Notes under the pieces: model-generated
What the model was told of the DNA's origin: nothing
Database searches by the model: none
Seen by the model: the letters and a program-made list of their open reading frames with translations, nothing else
Assembly (NCBI GenBank): GCA_945860285.1
Contig: CAMAQB010000020.1
Location: forward strand, 1-42,890
Direction of reading: 5' to 3'
Length of the DNA: 42,890 bases
Origin: Akkermansia muciniphila
GTDB taxonomy: Bacteria; Verrucomicrobiota; Verrucomicrobiia; Verrucomicrobiales; Akkermansiaceae
Position numbers and translations under genes: made by a program
In this document: in pieces, positions 18,019-26,519 of the stretch
Position numbering within the stretch: the first letter of the stretch is position 1
Layout of the letters: every line of letters begins with the position of its first letter

Positions 18019-18266
18019 ACGGCGATCAAGTTAGGGAAAGGATTGACAAGAAATGTCGCAACCAAAAGGCAGGGAATGCTCTCCGAGCGTTCCGGTGGGG
18101 GGCGGTCGCGGATCACCCTGACGCGATCTACTTTTACCCCACGCTCTCCTGTGCCGACAACGCTAATGAGTTAGGAAGGATGATTACCCGTCAACCATCC
18201 TGCCCCCACCGGATCGCTAGGGACAGCGATCCCTGCCTTTGAGCATCTCCCTAGCTTGATCGCCGT
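18019..18266. mobile_element. MITE-like structured element, 248 bp, with terminal inverted repeats
   Basis: Terminal inverted repeats: ACGGCGATCAAGTTAGGGA at 18019-18037 and its complement at 18248-18266, 18 of 19 identical. Perfect 12-bp direct repeats abut both ends. Inside are two hairpins in inverted orientation: GGAATGCT/AGCGTTCC (18073-18093) and GGATCGCT/AGCGATCC (18211-18232), each flanked by AAAGGCAGG- and GGTGGGGG-type sequence. Their stems differ at two positions and both changes keep pairing. More stems: TCGCG/CGCGA (18105-18126) and AGGATG/CATCCT (about 18177-18200). It carries no plausible gene, so it must be moved by an enzyme encoded elsewhere. TIRs plus a 10-12-bp duplication would suit an IS4/IS231-type DDE transposase; that link is inference. 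Confidence 0.88.
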
Positions 18267-18278
18267 GCCGGGTAATTC
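18267..18278 (+). repeat. right copy of 12-bp target duplication
   Basis: GCCGGGTAATTC, identical to 18007-18018. It now lies in the leader of the ABC ATPase gene. Confidence 0.9.
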
Positions 18279-18325
18279 CGTTTTTGTGGCTGGTCTTCCA
18301 CGCCCGCTCGATCTATGTTGCGGTT

Positions 18326-19126
18326 GTGGGGGAGACGTTTTTCGAGCTCGACAATGTTTCAGTCTGGCGAGGCGATCGCATGGTTCTGAACGATTTCACA
18401 CTGTCACTGCGCAGCGGTGAAAGTGTCGCCATCCTCGGGCCTAACGGATCGGGGAAAAGCACCTTGATGTACTTGCTTTCCGGGGAACTGCACGCGGCGT
18501 TTTCCCCCGACAGTCATTGCCGGTTGTTTGGCGAGGATACCTGGTCGCTCGAGGAACTGCGTCATCGCATCGGAGTCATCATGCCCGAGCAGGTGACCCG
18601 ATTCGAGAACGGCGAAGCCGTGGGGGATGTCGTGCTTTCCTCCCTGCGCTCCGCTTATGGTCGCACCCGTGAGATGCGATTTACCCGGGAGGAAAAACAG
18701 GCGGCGATTGACGCGATGGCATTGATGGGAATTGCCGAACATGCCGGCAGGGATTTTGGACGGCTGTCCTCCGGTGAACGACGGCGTGTCTTGATCGCCC
18801 GTGCCCTGGTTCACGCTCCGGAGGTGTTGGTGCTCGATGAGCCCTTCACCGCGCTTGATTTCGCCGCGTCGCTAAACCTGATGCGGAGTTTGCGTTCGCT
18901 GATCAACCATGGCTGCACCGTGGTGTTGGTCACCCATCATCCGGAGGAAATCCCGCCGGAAATCCCGCGTGTGGTATTGCTGAAAAGCGGCGCGCTTGTC
19001 GGCGACGGGGCCAAGCGACAGGTGATGTCCGACAAAAACCTTTCCGCGCTGTTCGGGCTGCCCCTGCGCCTGACCTGGCAAAAAGGCTGGTGCCAGGCCC
19101 GCGCGGCGGATGATGCGCTGGATTGA
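18326..19126 (+). CDS. ABC transporter ATP-binding protein, YlmA/ModF-like
   Basis: 266 aa from a GTG at 18326 (MGETFFELDNVSV); an in-frame TTG at 18284 would add residues unlike the family. A TATGTT hexamer ends 6 nt before the GTG. Walker A GPNGSGKST (38-46), signature LSSGERRR, Walker B VLVLDEPFTALD, H-loop VTHHPEEIP. No permease gene is near. The C-terminal ALFGLPLRL and the HHPEEIP wording recall stand-alone ATPases such as YlmA. Substrate unknown. The mobile element inserted only 60 bp upstream and may have changed or supplied its promoter. Confidence 0.8.
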   Translation: MGETFFELDNVSVWRGDRMVLNDFTLSLRSGESVAILGPNGSGKSTLMYLLSGELHAAFSPDSHCRLFGEDTWSLEELRHRIGVIMPEQVTRFENGEAVGDVVLSSLRSAYGRTREMRFTREEKQAAIDAMALMGIAEHAGRDFGRLSSGERRRVLIARALVHAPEVLVLDEPFTALDFAASLNLMRSLRSLINHGCTVVLVTHHPEEIPPEIPRVVLLKSGALVGDGAKRQVMSDKNLSALFGLPLRLTWQKGWCQARAADDALD

Positions 19127-19186
19127 TTGTTCAAGAATCTTCGTGCCATCGCGGGGGTGAGTTGTTATCAAGTGGCATCGTTGCCG

Positions 19187-20899
19187 ATGAATGAACAGGA
19201 TACCAGCTCAGGCCAGCCTTCGGGGGTTTGGAAAAAAGTGCCGCCATGGCTTGTCATCGTGGTGCTGAGCGGATTGGCGCACTTGTGGTGTCTGAAGTCG
19301 CAGTTTTTTCTCGATGACCTCTGGCAGATTCGCGACAGCGATTGGATCAGGTTGAATCAACTTCCCTCGGGTACGTATCTCGAGTGGTTTTACATTTGTC
19401 TGATCGCCCAGGTGAAGGTATTCGGCATGTCGTCCCCGGCGATTCATGCGTTCAACTGGCTGTTGCACACCGCTGTCGCCTGCGTGTTGTATTTTTCCGC
19501 CTGTGATTATCTGGGGGGAAAAAAGGCGCGGGGAATCGCCTTGTTCGGTGCGCTGTTGTTTGCCGTGAATCCCCTCGGCAGCGAGATTCCCAATTATGCC
19601 CGCACCCAGGATCTGGCATGGGTGACCTTGTTTTCCTTGCTGGCGGCCTGGATGTTTTTCCGATTTTCCCGCGACGGTGGCTGGTCGAAATTGCTGCTGT
19701 GTGCGCTGTTCATCGTCGGCGCGACTTTTTCCAAGGGGCCCGGCTTGTTTCATGCTGCGAGCATGGTGGGCATGGTGGGACTGGTGTTTTATTTACCCCG
19801 GAAATGGCCGTGGATCAAACGCAGGAAATTGATGGTTCTCGCTGCTGTGGCGGTCACGATCGTCGTGCTGTGCGTGCTGGGTCGAAACAGCCGCTGGTGG
19901 AACATGACATCCGAGTGGGGTGAACCGCGGTTCATCGGTCATGGTCTGACAATTTGTCGGGTGTTTTGGGAATTCACTTGGCGTGGTTTGGTTCCGATCA
20001 AACTCTGCGCCGACCATCACATTGCCGAGACATTGGTTCAACCCGGGACCGGATGGTGGGGTGTGACCGACACCACGGCGTTGATTGCCGCGGGCGGCAT
20101 GATGGTTTTCACGCTGCTTGCGCTGGTTTTGTTGCGCTGGTCGTCGACGCGGATGATCGGCCTTTGTTTCTTTTTGTATGCGGCGGCGATGTTGTTGAGG
20201 TTTTTGTATTTTGTGCCCGAATACATGCCGGAGTATCGGATCTATCCGGGCTTGCCCTGGTTTTGTCTTGGCATGGCGCTGTTGCTGGGTGCGTTCTGGC
20301 GCTGGCTAACGAAAGTCAATCCGGTCATTCCGGTGTCGTTGATTCTCGGTTGTTTTGTGGTTCTCTCCGTGAAGCGTTCCTTCCAGTGGCACGATCTCAA
20401 CATCCTGATGGCCGACGTGTTGAAGCAATATCCCACCCAGGCTCGTGCGGTTTGGGTGTTGCAGCGCAATGATCTCGACAACAAAAACTGGCAGGCGGTG
20501 ATTGACCGACATCGCAAACTATGGCCGCAGGTGCATCGCGCGTTCTTGGCGGACTTGCGAAGCCAAGCTCCGCGGCGGGAACTGCCGACCGGGCATCACG
20601 CGCTGGCGGAAGTCGGGTGCCGGGCTCTTTATGCCCGCGCACTCGCCGAGCAGAAAGGCGCCAAAACGGGACTTCGCGAGTTGGATGGGCTGGAGGGATA
20701 CATGATCGCCCGCAAGCTCGACAAGACCGTGCATTGGCTTCACTGGCAGCATTTTCGTCATGCGAAAGCGTTGTTGTTGGAAAAAGAAGGCCGGTATCGG
20801 GAGGCGTATGACTTGATGGAACCGGATTTGCCGGCGAACGACTGCCGGGTGGACTTCGAGCGCATCCGCGCGAAACGGGATGCCGCGCCGCCGCAGTAA
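19187..20899 (+). CDS. GT-C-like polytopic membrane protein
   Basis: 570 aa from the ATG at 19187. About eleven hydrophobic helices fill residues 15-400; an acidic pair occurs in the first extracytoplasmic loop (FFLDDLWQIRDSDW), as in GT-C glycosyltransferases that use lipid-linked sugars (the TMTC/O-mannosyltransferase style). Residues about 400-570 are soluble and helical, perhaps degenerate TPRs. A glycosyl transfer role is inferred from fold resemblance only; donor and acceptor are unknown. The stop lies 4 bp from the convergent dnaG stop, leaving no room for a separate terminator. Confidence 0.65.
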   Translation: MNEQDTSSGQPSGVWKKVPPWLVIVVLSGLAHLWCLKSQFFLDDLWQIRDSDWIRLNQLPSGTYLEWFYICLIAQVKVFGMSSPAIHAFNWLLHTAVACVLYFSACDYLGGKKARGIALFGALLFAVNPLGSEIPNYARTQDLAWVTLFSLLAAWMFFRFSRDGGWSKLLLCALFIVGATFSKGPGLFHAASMVGMVGLVFYLPRKWPWIKRRKLMVLAAVAVTIVVLCVLGRNSRWWNMTSEWGEPRFIGHGLTICRVFWEFTWRGLVPIKLCADHHIAETLVQPGTGWWGVTDTTALIAAGGMMVFTLLALVLLRWSSTRMIGLCFFLYAAAMLLRFLYFVPEYMPEYRIYPGLPWFCLGMALLLGAFWRWLTKVNPVIPVSLILGCFVVLSVKRSFQWHDLNILMADVLKQYPTQARAVWVLQRNDLDNKNWQAVIDRHRKLWPQVHRAFLADLRSQAPRRELPTGHHALAEVGCRALYARALAEQKGAKTGLRELDGLEGYMIARKLDKTVHWLHWQHFRHAKALLLEKEGRYREAYDLMEPDLPANDCRVDFERIRAKRDAAPPQ

Positions 20900-20903
20900 A
20901 GCC

Positions 20904-22787
20904 TCATTGTTTCTTTTTCCACGGGCGTTCTTTAGGCACCTGCTTTCTAACATAGTTGCCAAGGGTGGCTCTGTCGTCCGCCACGATGCGGCGCCCCAGA
21001 GCCGCGAAAAGCTGGCTGATTTCGGTGGCCTCCTGCAGTAGTGCCAGGGTCTGCGTGGTATCAAGACCCGTTTGCGTTAATGCGGATTGATTGATCGCGT
21101 ATCGCTTGCCGAGAACTTTTTCTGACAACGCGGCCAACGCCTCCTCGGCATCGCGCAGGGGATCGGCGCTGGTCTGTTGATGGAATGTCTGGTCCGCCTG
21201 CAATGCCCGCCGATCACCCTCGGGCATGGTCGAGAGGAATGAATTGACCGCGGCGGGGTTTTCCGGATCGAAGTCAGCGGAGAGAATCGTTTCCAGCACC
21301 GGTATGCCTTCCATGTAGCGCGATGCATGATGCAGGCTTTCGAATTGTTCGCACAAGTAGCGCTTCGCCTCGAGGGAATTCATGGCGAGGTGGCAGAGAT
21401 AGATGATCATCGGGTCGATGTTGCTCGGCTCCGCCGCCGCTGCCGTTTGCTGTTTCCTGTCGGGCCGTTGTTCGCGGTTGTGCTTTTTCTGAGCCTGGGA
21501 AGTGGCGAGACGCAGGTCCGGAGCGCTCATCTGCAAACGGGTAGCGCAGTGATTGAGCATCGAGTCGCGGCTCACGGGGTCGGCGATGTAGGCGAGCAAT
21601 TCGGCAACGTCCCGGGCCGTCGCGCCACGCGCCTGCGCGTTGGCCAGTCCTCCTTCCACCTGGGCGCGGTCGATTTTAAAATCGAAAAACAGCCGCGCAT
21701 CGCTGAGGAGTTCCAGAAAAGAGTCCGCGCCTTCGCGCTTGAGATAGGAGTCAGGATCATCACCAGCGGGCATGGCGACCACCCGAACATTGATGTTCTC
21801 CGCAGAAAGTTCGCGGAAGGCACGCTCGCACGCCGTGTAGCCCGCTTTGTCGGCATCAAAACAAAGGATGGCGGTATCGGTGTAGCGCTTGAGAATTTTC
21901 GCGTGCTGCGGAGTGCAGGCGGTGCCCAGGGTTGCGATCGCGTGGTCGATCCCGTGTTCATGGCAGGCCAGTGCATCGAGCTGGCCTTCGCAGATCAGCA
22001 CTGCTTTGCGGGTCATGATCGGGCGTCGCGCGCGATCAAAGGCGAACAGGGTTTTCGACTTCAGGAACAGCGCGGTTTCGGGGGAATTGATGTACTTTCC
22101 GGAGTTGGGATCCGCGATGATTTGTCGTCCTGAAAATGCAATGATGTCGCCCTGGTCGTTGCAAACCGGAAACATCAGCCGGTTGCGGAAGCGCACATAG
22201 AGCCCGCCCTGTTCGCGTTGCACGGCGATGCCTGAATCAACGAGTTCCCGACCCGTGAATTTTTTCTCCCTCGCCCAGTCGAGAAATTGCTTTTGTTGAT
22301 CCGGCATCCAGCCGACCGTCCAGCGGATGGCCATTTCGCGGTTGTAACCACGGGACTTCAAGTAGTCGCGCGCATGTTTCGCGCCCGGGTCCTTGAGCAG
22401 CAAGTCATGCATGAAGCGTGCGGCTTCGCGGTGAAGATCAAGCAAGCGGCCGCGCTGGCGTTTGTTGCGTTCGGCGTCGGCATCGAAGGCATCCTCGACA
22501 ATGGCGATGTTCGCCTTGGCCGCGAGTTTGCGCACGGCATCGGTGAACGACAGGCCCTCATATTTCATCACAAACGAATACGCGTCGCCGCCTTCGCCGC
22601 AGCCGAAACATTTGAAGGTCTGGCGTTGCGCGTTGATATGAAACGACGGGGTTTTTTCGTTGTGAAACGGGCAGTTCGCCTTGAAGGAAGAGCCGGCGCG
22701 TTTGACGGGAATGTAGGAACTGATGAGATCCACGATGTCCGTGGCCTCGAGAATTTTCGTCCTGGTTTCCTGGGAAATTTGCGCCAA
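20904..22787 (-). CDS. dnaG: DNA primase
   Basis: 627 aa from a TTG at 22787 (MAQISQETRTKILEATDIVDLI is the expected start; a GTG at 22823 would add 12 residues). CHC2 zinc finger Cys39-Pro-Phe-His42 ... Cys60-Phe-Gly-Cys63; catalytic N-terminal domain; TOPRIM motif VLICEGQLDALACHEHG and LCFDADKAG; a long C-terminal helicase-binding region, slightly longer than in E. coli (581 aa), ending in a basic KKKQ. It makes RNA primers for DnaB-dependent replication. It lies 141 bp after mrp on the same strand and converges tightly with the GT-C-like gene. Confidence 0.95.
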   Translation of the reverse strand: MAQISQETRTKILEATDIVDLISSYIPVKRAGSSFKANCPFHNEKTPSFHINAQRQTFKCFGCGEGGDAYSFVMKYEGLSFTDAVRKLAAKANIAIVEDAFDADAERNKRQRGRLLDLHREAARFMHDLLLKDPGAKHARDYLKSRGYNREMAIRWTVGWMPDQQKQFLDWAREKKFTGRELVDSGIAVQREQGGLYVRFRNRLMFPVCNDQGDIIAFSGRQIIADPNSGKYINSPETALFLKSKTLFAFDRARRPIMTRKAVLICEGQLDALACHEHGIDHAIATLGTACTPQHAKILKRYTDTAILCFDADKAGYTACERAFRELSAENINVRVVAMPAGDDPDSYLKREGADSFLELLSDARLFFDFKIDRAQVEGGLANAQARGATARDVAELLAYIADPVSRDSMLNHCATRLQMSAPDLRLATSQAQKKHNREQRPDRKQQTAAAAEPSNIDPMIIYLCHLAMNSLEAKRYLCEQFESLHHASRYMEGIPVLETILSADFDPENPAAVNSFLSTMPEGDRRALQADQTFHQQTSADPLRDAEEALAALSEKVLGKRYAINQSALTQTGLDTTQTLALLQEATEISQLFAALGRRIVADDRATLGNYVRKQVPKERPWKKKQ

Positions 22788-22928
22788 TTTCTTCTGTGTT
22801 GTCGTGTGAGAAATGCATATCACAAATGCCCCGGCAAACCACGGAAAAAATCTGCACACGGGCGATTTTGCCCTTGCATCAAGGGGAAAAAAATTTCGCG
22901 CCGCGCCCGTGCAGAGGTCAACCAGCGT

Positions 22929-23966
22929 TCACGCCTGTTTCGCGAGAATCATTGCCGCCGCTTGGTGGAAAGCGGCGGAGGCGGGATTCGATTGAGGAGG
23001 CAGCAACGCCACCGGTTGCCCCCGGTCGCCACCCTGGCAGATGGGGACTTGGATCGGGATTTGGGCGATCAGCGGCACGCGCAGTCTCTCGGCCTCGCGC
23101 AGTCCGCCGTTTTCTCCGAAGAGATAATAGCGCTGGCCGTGTTCGCAATCGAACCACGACATGTTTTCGATCAGGCCGAGCACCGGCACGTTGACCTTGG
23201 CAAACATGCTCACGGCTTTCCGGGCATCGATCAAGGCCACCTCCTGCGGGGTGGTGACGATCACCACGCCGTGCAGGGCGACGGTCTGCACGATGGTGAG
23301 TTGGATGTCGCCCGTTCCCGGTGGCAGGTCGAGCACGAGGTAATCGAGTTCGCCCCAGGCGACTTGACGCAGGAACTGCTGGGTGTAGCGGGTGGCGAGC
23401 GGACCGCGCACGATCACGGGAGAACTGTCTTCCAGCAACAGCCCCATCGACATGATTTTCACGCCGTGCGCCTCGAGCGGGATGATTTCGTCCTTTTCAT
23501 TTGCCAGCGGTTTTTCATCGCAGCCGAACATCATCGCGATCGAGGGACCGTAAAGATCGCAGTCGCACAGTCCGACTGATGCGCCCGTCGCCGCGAGGGC
23601 GATCGCGAGGTTCGAGGCGACCGTGGATTTGCCGACACCGCCTTTGCCGGAGGCGACCGCGATGATTTTTTTCACACCTGGAATCGAGGATGCTCCTGCC
23701 TGCGCGCCCGGTGTCTGGGTAGACGGATCCTTGATGTCGATGTCCACCACGACCCGGGAAATGCCGGGGACCTGAGCGAGAACCTCGTGGCAGTTTTTAA
23801 AAATCTGTTGCGGGATTTCGGCATCGCGGGTCTGGATTTCCAGTCGCACGCGGAGGTTTTCACCATCGATCTGAATGTCCTTCACCAGGCCGAAGGAAAC
23901 GATGTCACGGGAAAAACCAGGGTAGCGGATGGTGCGCAGTGCGTCGCGGATGAGGTCGGGATTCAT
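22929..23966 (-). CDS. mrp: Mrp/ApbC-type iron-sulfur carrier ATPase with MIP18 domain, CxxC lost
   Basis: 345 aa. N-terminal MIP18/DUF59 domain (about 1-85), deviant Walker A GKGGVGKST (107-115), the LVLDLPPGTGD block (about 210-220) and ENMSWF. In family members the last motif is followed by CxxC, which holds the bridging Fe-S cluster of the dimer; here it reads Cys274-Glu-His-Gly277, so only one Cys remains. The DNA (about 23130-23155) is unambiguous. The protein otherwise looks intact. Mrp/ApbC carries Fe-S clusters to apoproteins; the variant may bind the cluster differently or do another job. Start ATG at 23966, 21 bp after the oppD-like gene. Confidence 0.9.
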   Translation of the reverse strand: MNPDLIRDALRTIRYPGFSRDIVSFGLVKDIQIDGENLRVRLEIQTRDAEIPQQIFKNCHEVLAQVPGISRVVVDIDIKDPSTQTPGAQAGASSIPGVKKIIAVASGKGGVGKSTVASNLAIALAATGASVGLCDCDLYGPSIAMMFGCDEKPLANEKDEIIPLEAHGVKIMSMGLLLEDSSPVIVRGPLATRYTQQFLRQVAWGELDYLVLDLPPGTGDIQLTIVQTVALHGVVIVTTPQEVALIDARKAVSMFAKVNVPVLGLIENMSWFDCEHGQRYYLFGENGGLREAERLRVPLIAQIPIQVPICQGGDRGQPVALLPPQSNPASAAFHQAAAMILAKQA

Positions 23967-23987
23967 AAGAAAAAAGCACGGTCGCTC

Positions 23988-24998
23988 TCAGGCGCTGAAA
24001 GCAGGCACAGGCATCATCGTGGGCACGATGGCCAGACAGCCCGGGCAGTTTTGCACGAAATGTCCGGGTGCGATTTCGACCAGCGGTGGCACCGAGTCGG
24101 TCAGGCAGAGTCGGTTCTGCCCCATCGTATTGCGTTCGCGGAATGCGCAGCCGCGCGGCGGATGGGTGAGATTCGGCGGCAGGCCGGGGATGGTGTGCAG
24201 CAATTCGTTTTTCGGCTTGATCGAGGGAATGCTGGCGAGCAGCGCGCGGGTATAGGCGTGACGCGGATTCGAGAACAGCAGGTCGCGCGGGGCGGATTCG
24301 ACGATGCGGCCCGCGTACATCACATTGATGTGATCGCACATTTCCGACACCACTGCGAGGTCGTGGGTGATGAAAATCACCGAGGTGCCGAGCTGCTTCT
24401 GGCGGTCGCGGATCAGGTCGAGCACCTGCTTTTGCACGGTGACATCGAGCGCTGTGGTCGGCTCGTCGCAAATCAGCAACTCTGGACGGGTGATCAGCGC
24501 CATTGCGATCATCACCCGCTGGCGCATGCCGCCGGAAAATTCGTGAGGGTAGCCATGCACCCGTTCGGCGGGATTTTGAATGCCGACATCCGCGAGGGCC
24601 TCGATCGCCCGTTGCAGCGCCTTCTTTCCGCGCAGCCCCATGTGCAGTTGCAGCGGCTCGATCAATTGCGCGGAGATTTTCAGAAATGGATTGAGCGAGG
24701 TCATCGGATCCTGGAAAATCATGCTGATGCGTTTGCCGCGGATCTGGCCGAGTTCTTTTTCCGAGGCTTTCAACAGGTCGATGCCGTCGAACATCGCCGT
24801 GCCGGAATGAATGCGCCCGGGAGGTTTGGGGATCAGACCCAACAGCGAATAACAGGTCACCGATTTCCCCGAACCCGATTCGCCGACGATACCGAGCGAC
24901 CTGCCTTTTTCTAACGAAAACGAAACGTCCTCGACCGCATGAACGATGCCATTGCGGGTGTGAAACCGGGTGCTGAGATTGTTGACTTGCAGGAGCAT
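23988..24998 (-). CDS. OppD/DppD-like peptide ABC transporter ATPase
   Basis: 336 aa. Walker A GESGSGKS (39-46), SMIFQDPMTSLNP Q-loop, signature FSGGMRQRV, Walker B LLICDEPTTALDVT, H-loop FITHDLAVV. The C-terminal oligopeptide-transport extension (oligo_HPY) with CAFRERN ... VEIAPGHFVQNCPGC is present, which separates OppD/DppD/NikD types from other ATPases. No OppF, OppB/C or binding protein is near; the gene is wedged between der (9 bp) and mrp (21 bp). It presumably serves a transporter encoded elsewhere. Confidence 0.9.
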   Translation of the reverse strand: MLLQVNNLSTRFHTRNGIVHAVEDVSFSLEKGRSLGIVGESGSGKSVTCYSLLGLIPKPPGRIHSGTAMFDGIDLLKASEKELGQIRGKRISMIFQDPMTSLNPFLKISAQLIEPLQLHMGLRGKKALQRAIEALADVGIQNPAERVHGYPHEFSGGMRQRVMIAMALITRPELLICDEPTTALDVTVQKQVLDLIRDRQKQLGTSVIFITHDLAVVSEMCDHINVMYAGRIVESAPRDLLFSNPRHAYTRALLASIPSIKPKNELLHTIPGLPPNLTHPPRGCAFRERNTMGQNRLCLTDSVPPLVEIAPGHFVQNCPGCLAIVPTMMPVPAFSA

Positions 24999-25007
24999 GG
25001 CGGCGGA

Positions 25008-26408
25008 TCAGTGGCTTTTTTGGGAAAAAGTGTTGGATGAAAGGTCGCGTCGTTCGCGGGATCGCGGCGAAAAAACAGTCGGAATCCCCGGTGCCGGATG
25101 GGCCTCGCGGAGTTGATGTGTCAGATACTGGCTGTAACTTTGGTTGAGAAGTCGTTTGTCGTTCACGAACAGAATGTAAGTCGGCACGGGAATCAGCTCG
25201 CTGGTTTTGTCGGTGGCGACCGTGCCGTAATAAAGCTTCATGCGCCTCTTGAGCTTCGAGTCGATCGGCGGCGGATTTTTTTCTATCGCCTTTTGCAAGA
25301 TCCGATTGAGCACGCCGGTGCCGGGGAATTTCTGCGATTGATTGCGGATCTTGATCGCCTCCTTGAGCACGGTTTCCACGGCTTCGTTGTTTTTGGCCGA
25401 GCACATCACGAAAGGAGCATAGTCGAGGAAAAACAACTCGCGTCGCACGTGCTCCGTCGCTTCCTCGATGCGGGCTTTTTTCCTGGCATCGGGATGATAG
25501 AGATCGAACTTGTTCAATACGATCAAACAAGGCTTGTGCTCTTCCAAAACCAGTTGGGCGATTTTGCGGTCCTGGGCGGTGATGCCCGATGCGAGGTCGA
25601 TCACCAGCAGCGTCAGGTCGGCGCGGCGAATGGCCTTCTCGGTGCGCATCGCGGAAAAAACCTCCACCGAGGTGTCGCGCTTGGCGCGCGGACGCAATCC
25701 GGCGGTGTCGATCAGGGTGAAATTCTCCTTGTTGAACGTGCAGGGCAGGTCCACCGCATCCCTTGTGGTGCCGGCGATTTCCGAAACGATGGTGCGCTGG
25801 TCCTTGAGGATCGCATTGGCCAGCGATGATTTCCCCGCGTTGGGTTTGCCGACGATGGCGATGCGGATTCCCTCCGGTTGGCGGGTTTCCGGCGTTTCGC
25901 CTTCGGCAGGAGCAAGGGGTTCGAGCACCGCGTCGATGGCATCGCACAATTCGCCGAAATTCCGGCCGTGTTCCGCGGAGACGGCGATGCCCTCGCCGAG
26001 CCCGAGTTTTGCGAAGTCCGACCACGCAGCCTCGTGTTTGTCGTGATCGCACTTGTTCATCACCAGCAGCACGGTGGCTTTCGCCTTGCGCAGTTTTTGA
26101 CCGAGGGCGGAGTCGATCGCGGTGATGCCTTCGTGGGCATCCACGACAAAAAGAATCAAGTCGGCAGTGGAAATCGCGATTTCCGCTTCGAATGTGACCT
26201 GTTCGGCAAAGCCATCTTCCAGTGTGGCGCCGATGCCGCCGGTGTCGACAATGTCACAGGGAAACTTCGTCGCTTTGCTCGGCGCGGCGAGCCGGTCGCG
26301 GGTGATGCCCGGCTGGTCGTGGACAATCGCGATTTTCCGTCCGACGAGACGGTTGAACAGCGCGGATTTCCCCACATTCGGACGACCAACAATTGCAACA
26401 GTGGGCAT
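25008..26408 (-). CDS. der: ribosome-biogenesis GTPase Der (EngA)
   Basis: 466 aa from the ATG at 26408 (MPTVAIVGRPNVGKS). Two tandem GTPase domains: the first with G1 GRPNVGKS (8-15), DTGG and NKCD; the second with G1 GKPNAGKSS (about 187), DTAGL and NKFD; then the C-terminal KH-like domain (about 365-440). The two-domain layout is unique to Der, which acts in 50S subunit assembly. A short Arg/Ser-rich tail follows. First gene of a der-oppD-mrp-(dnaG) series; its promoter abuts the start codon and faces the divergent SnoaL-like gene. Confidence 0.96.
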   Translation of the reverse strand: MPTVAIVGRPNVGKSALFNRLVGRKIAIVHDQPGITRDRLAAPSKATKFPCDIVDTGGIGATLEDGFAEQVTFEAEIAISTADLILFVVDAHEGITAIDSALGQKLRKAKATVLLVMNKCDHDKHEAAWSDFAKLGLGEGIAVSAEHGRNFGELCDAIDAVLEPLAPAEGETPETRQPEGIRIAIVGKPNAGKSSLANAILKDQRTIVSEIAGTTRDAVDLPCTFNKENFTLIDTAGLRPRAKRDTSVEVFSAMRTEKAIRRADLTLLVIDLASGITAQDRKIAQLVLEEHKPCLIVLNKFDLYHPDARKKARIEEATEHVRRELFFLDYAPFVMCSAKNNEAVETVLKEAIKIRNQSQKFPGTGVLNRILQKAIEKNPPPIDSKLKRRMKLYYGTVATDKTSELIPVPTYILFVNDKRLLNQSYSQYLTHQLREAHPAPGIPTVFSPRSRERRDLSSNTFSQKSH

Positions 26409-26415
26409 GAGCGGA

Positions 26416-26444
26416 ACTATGGCGCAAAAAATGGTGATTACCAA
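26416..26444 (-). promoter_or_regulatory. der promoter, leaderless layout
   Basis: On the minus strand: TTGGTA (26444-26439), 17-bp spacer, CATAGT (26421-26416), 7 nt, then the ATG at 26408. No Shine-Dalgarno sequence fits in between. Confidence 0.5.
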
Positions 26445-26507
26445 GCGCGAAAAATCTCCAATTGTGCCATGAAGCAAGAAAATGCTGGCTTGCGGGGACC
26501 GGGTTTC

Positions 26508-26513
26508 TACAAT
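26508..26513 (+). promoter_or_regulatory. -10 element of the SnoaL-like gene
   Basis: TACAAT (5 of 6 consensus bases) ends 6 nt before the ATG at 26520, again placing the transcript start at the start codon. No strong -35 lies 16-18 bp upstream. Confidence 0.38.
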
Positions 26514-26519
26514 CGCGTC

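Noticed and set aside
17970-18242. Small plus-strand gene in the gap after batE
   Set aside because: It runs through the terminal inverted repeats and hairpins of the inserted element and has no family resemblance.
18019-18266. Direct assignment of the element to the RAYT enzyme at the window start
   Set aside because: RAYT/Y1 enzymes do not make target duplications or use terminal inverted repeats; the 12-bp duplication points to a DDE-type enzyme instead.
22287-23579. 430-residue plus-strand frame opposite dnaG and mrp
   Set aside because: No recognisable family, composition of a shadow frame, and both minus-strand genes are certain.
23905-26052. 715-residue open frame on the minus strand across der, oppD and mrp
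   Set aside because: Arg/His/Pro-rich translation without domains, antiphase to three clear genes with conserved motifs; a high-GC shadow frame.
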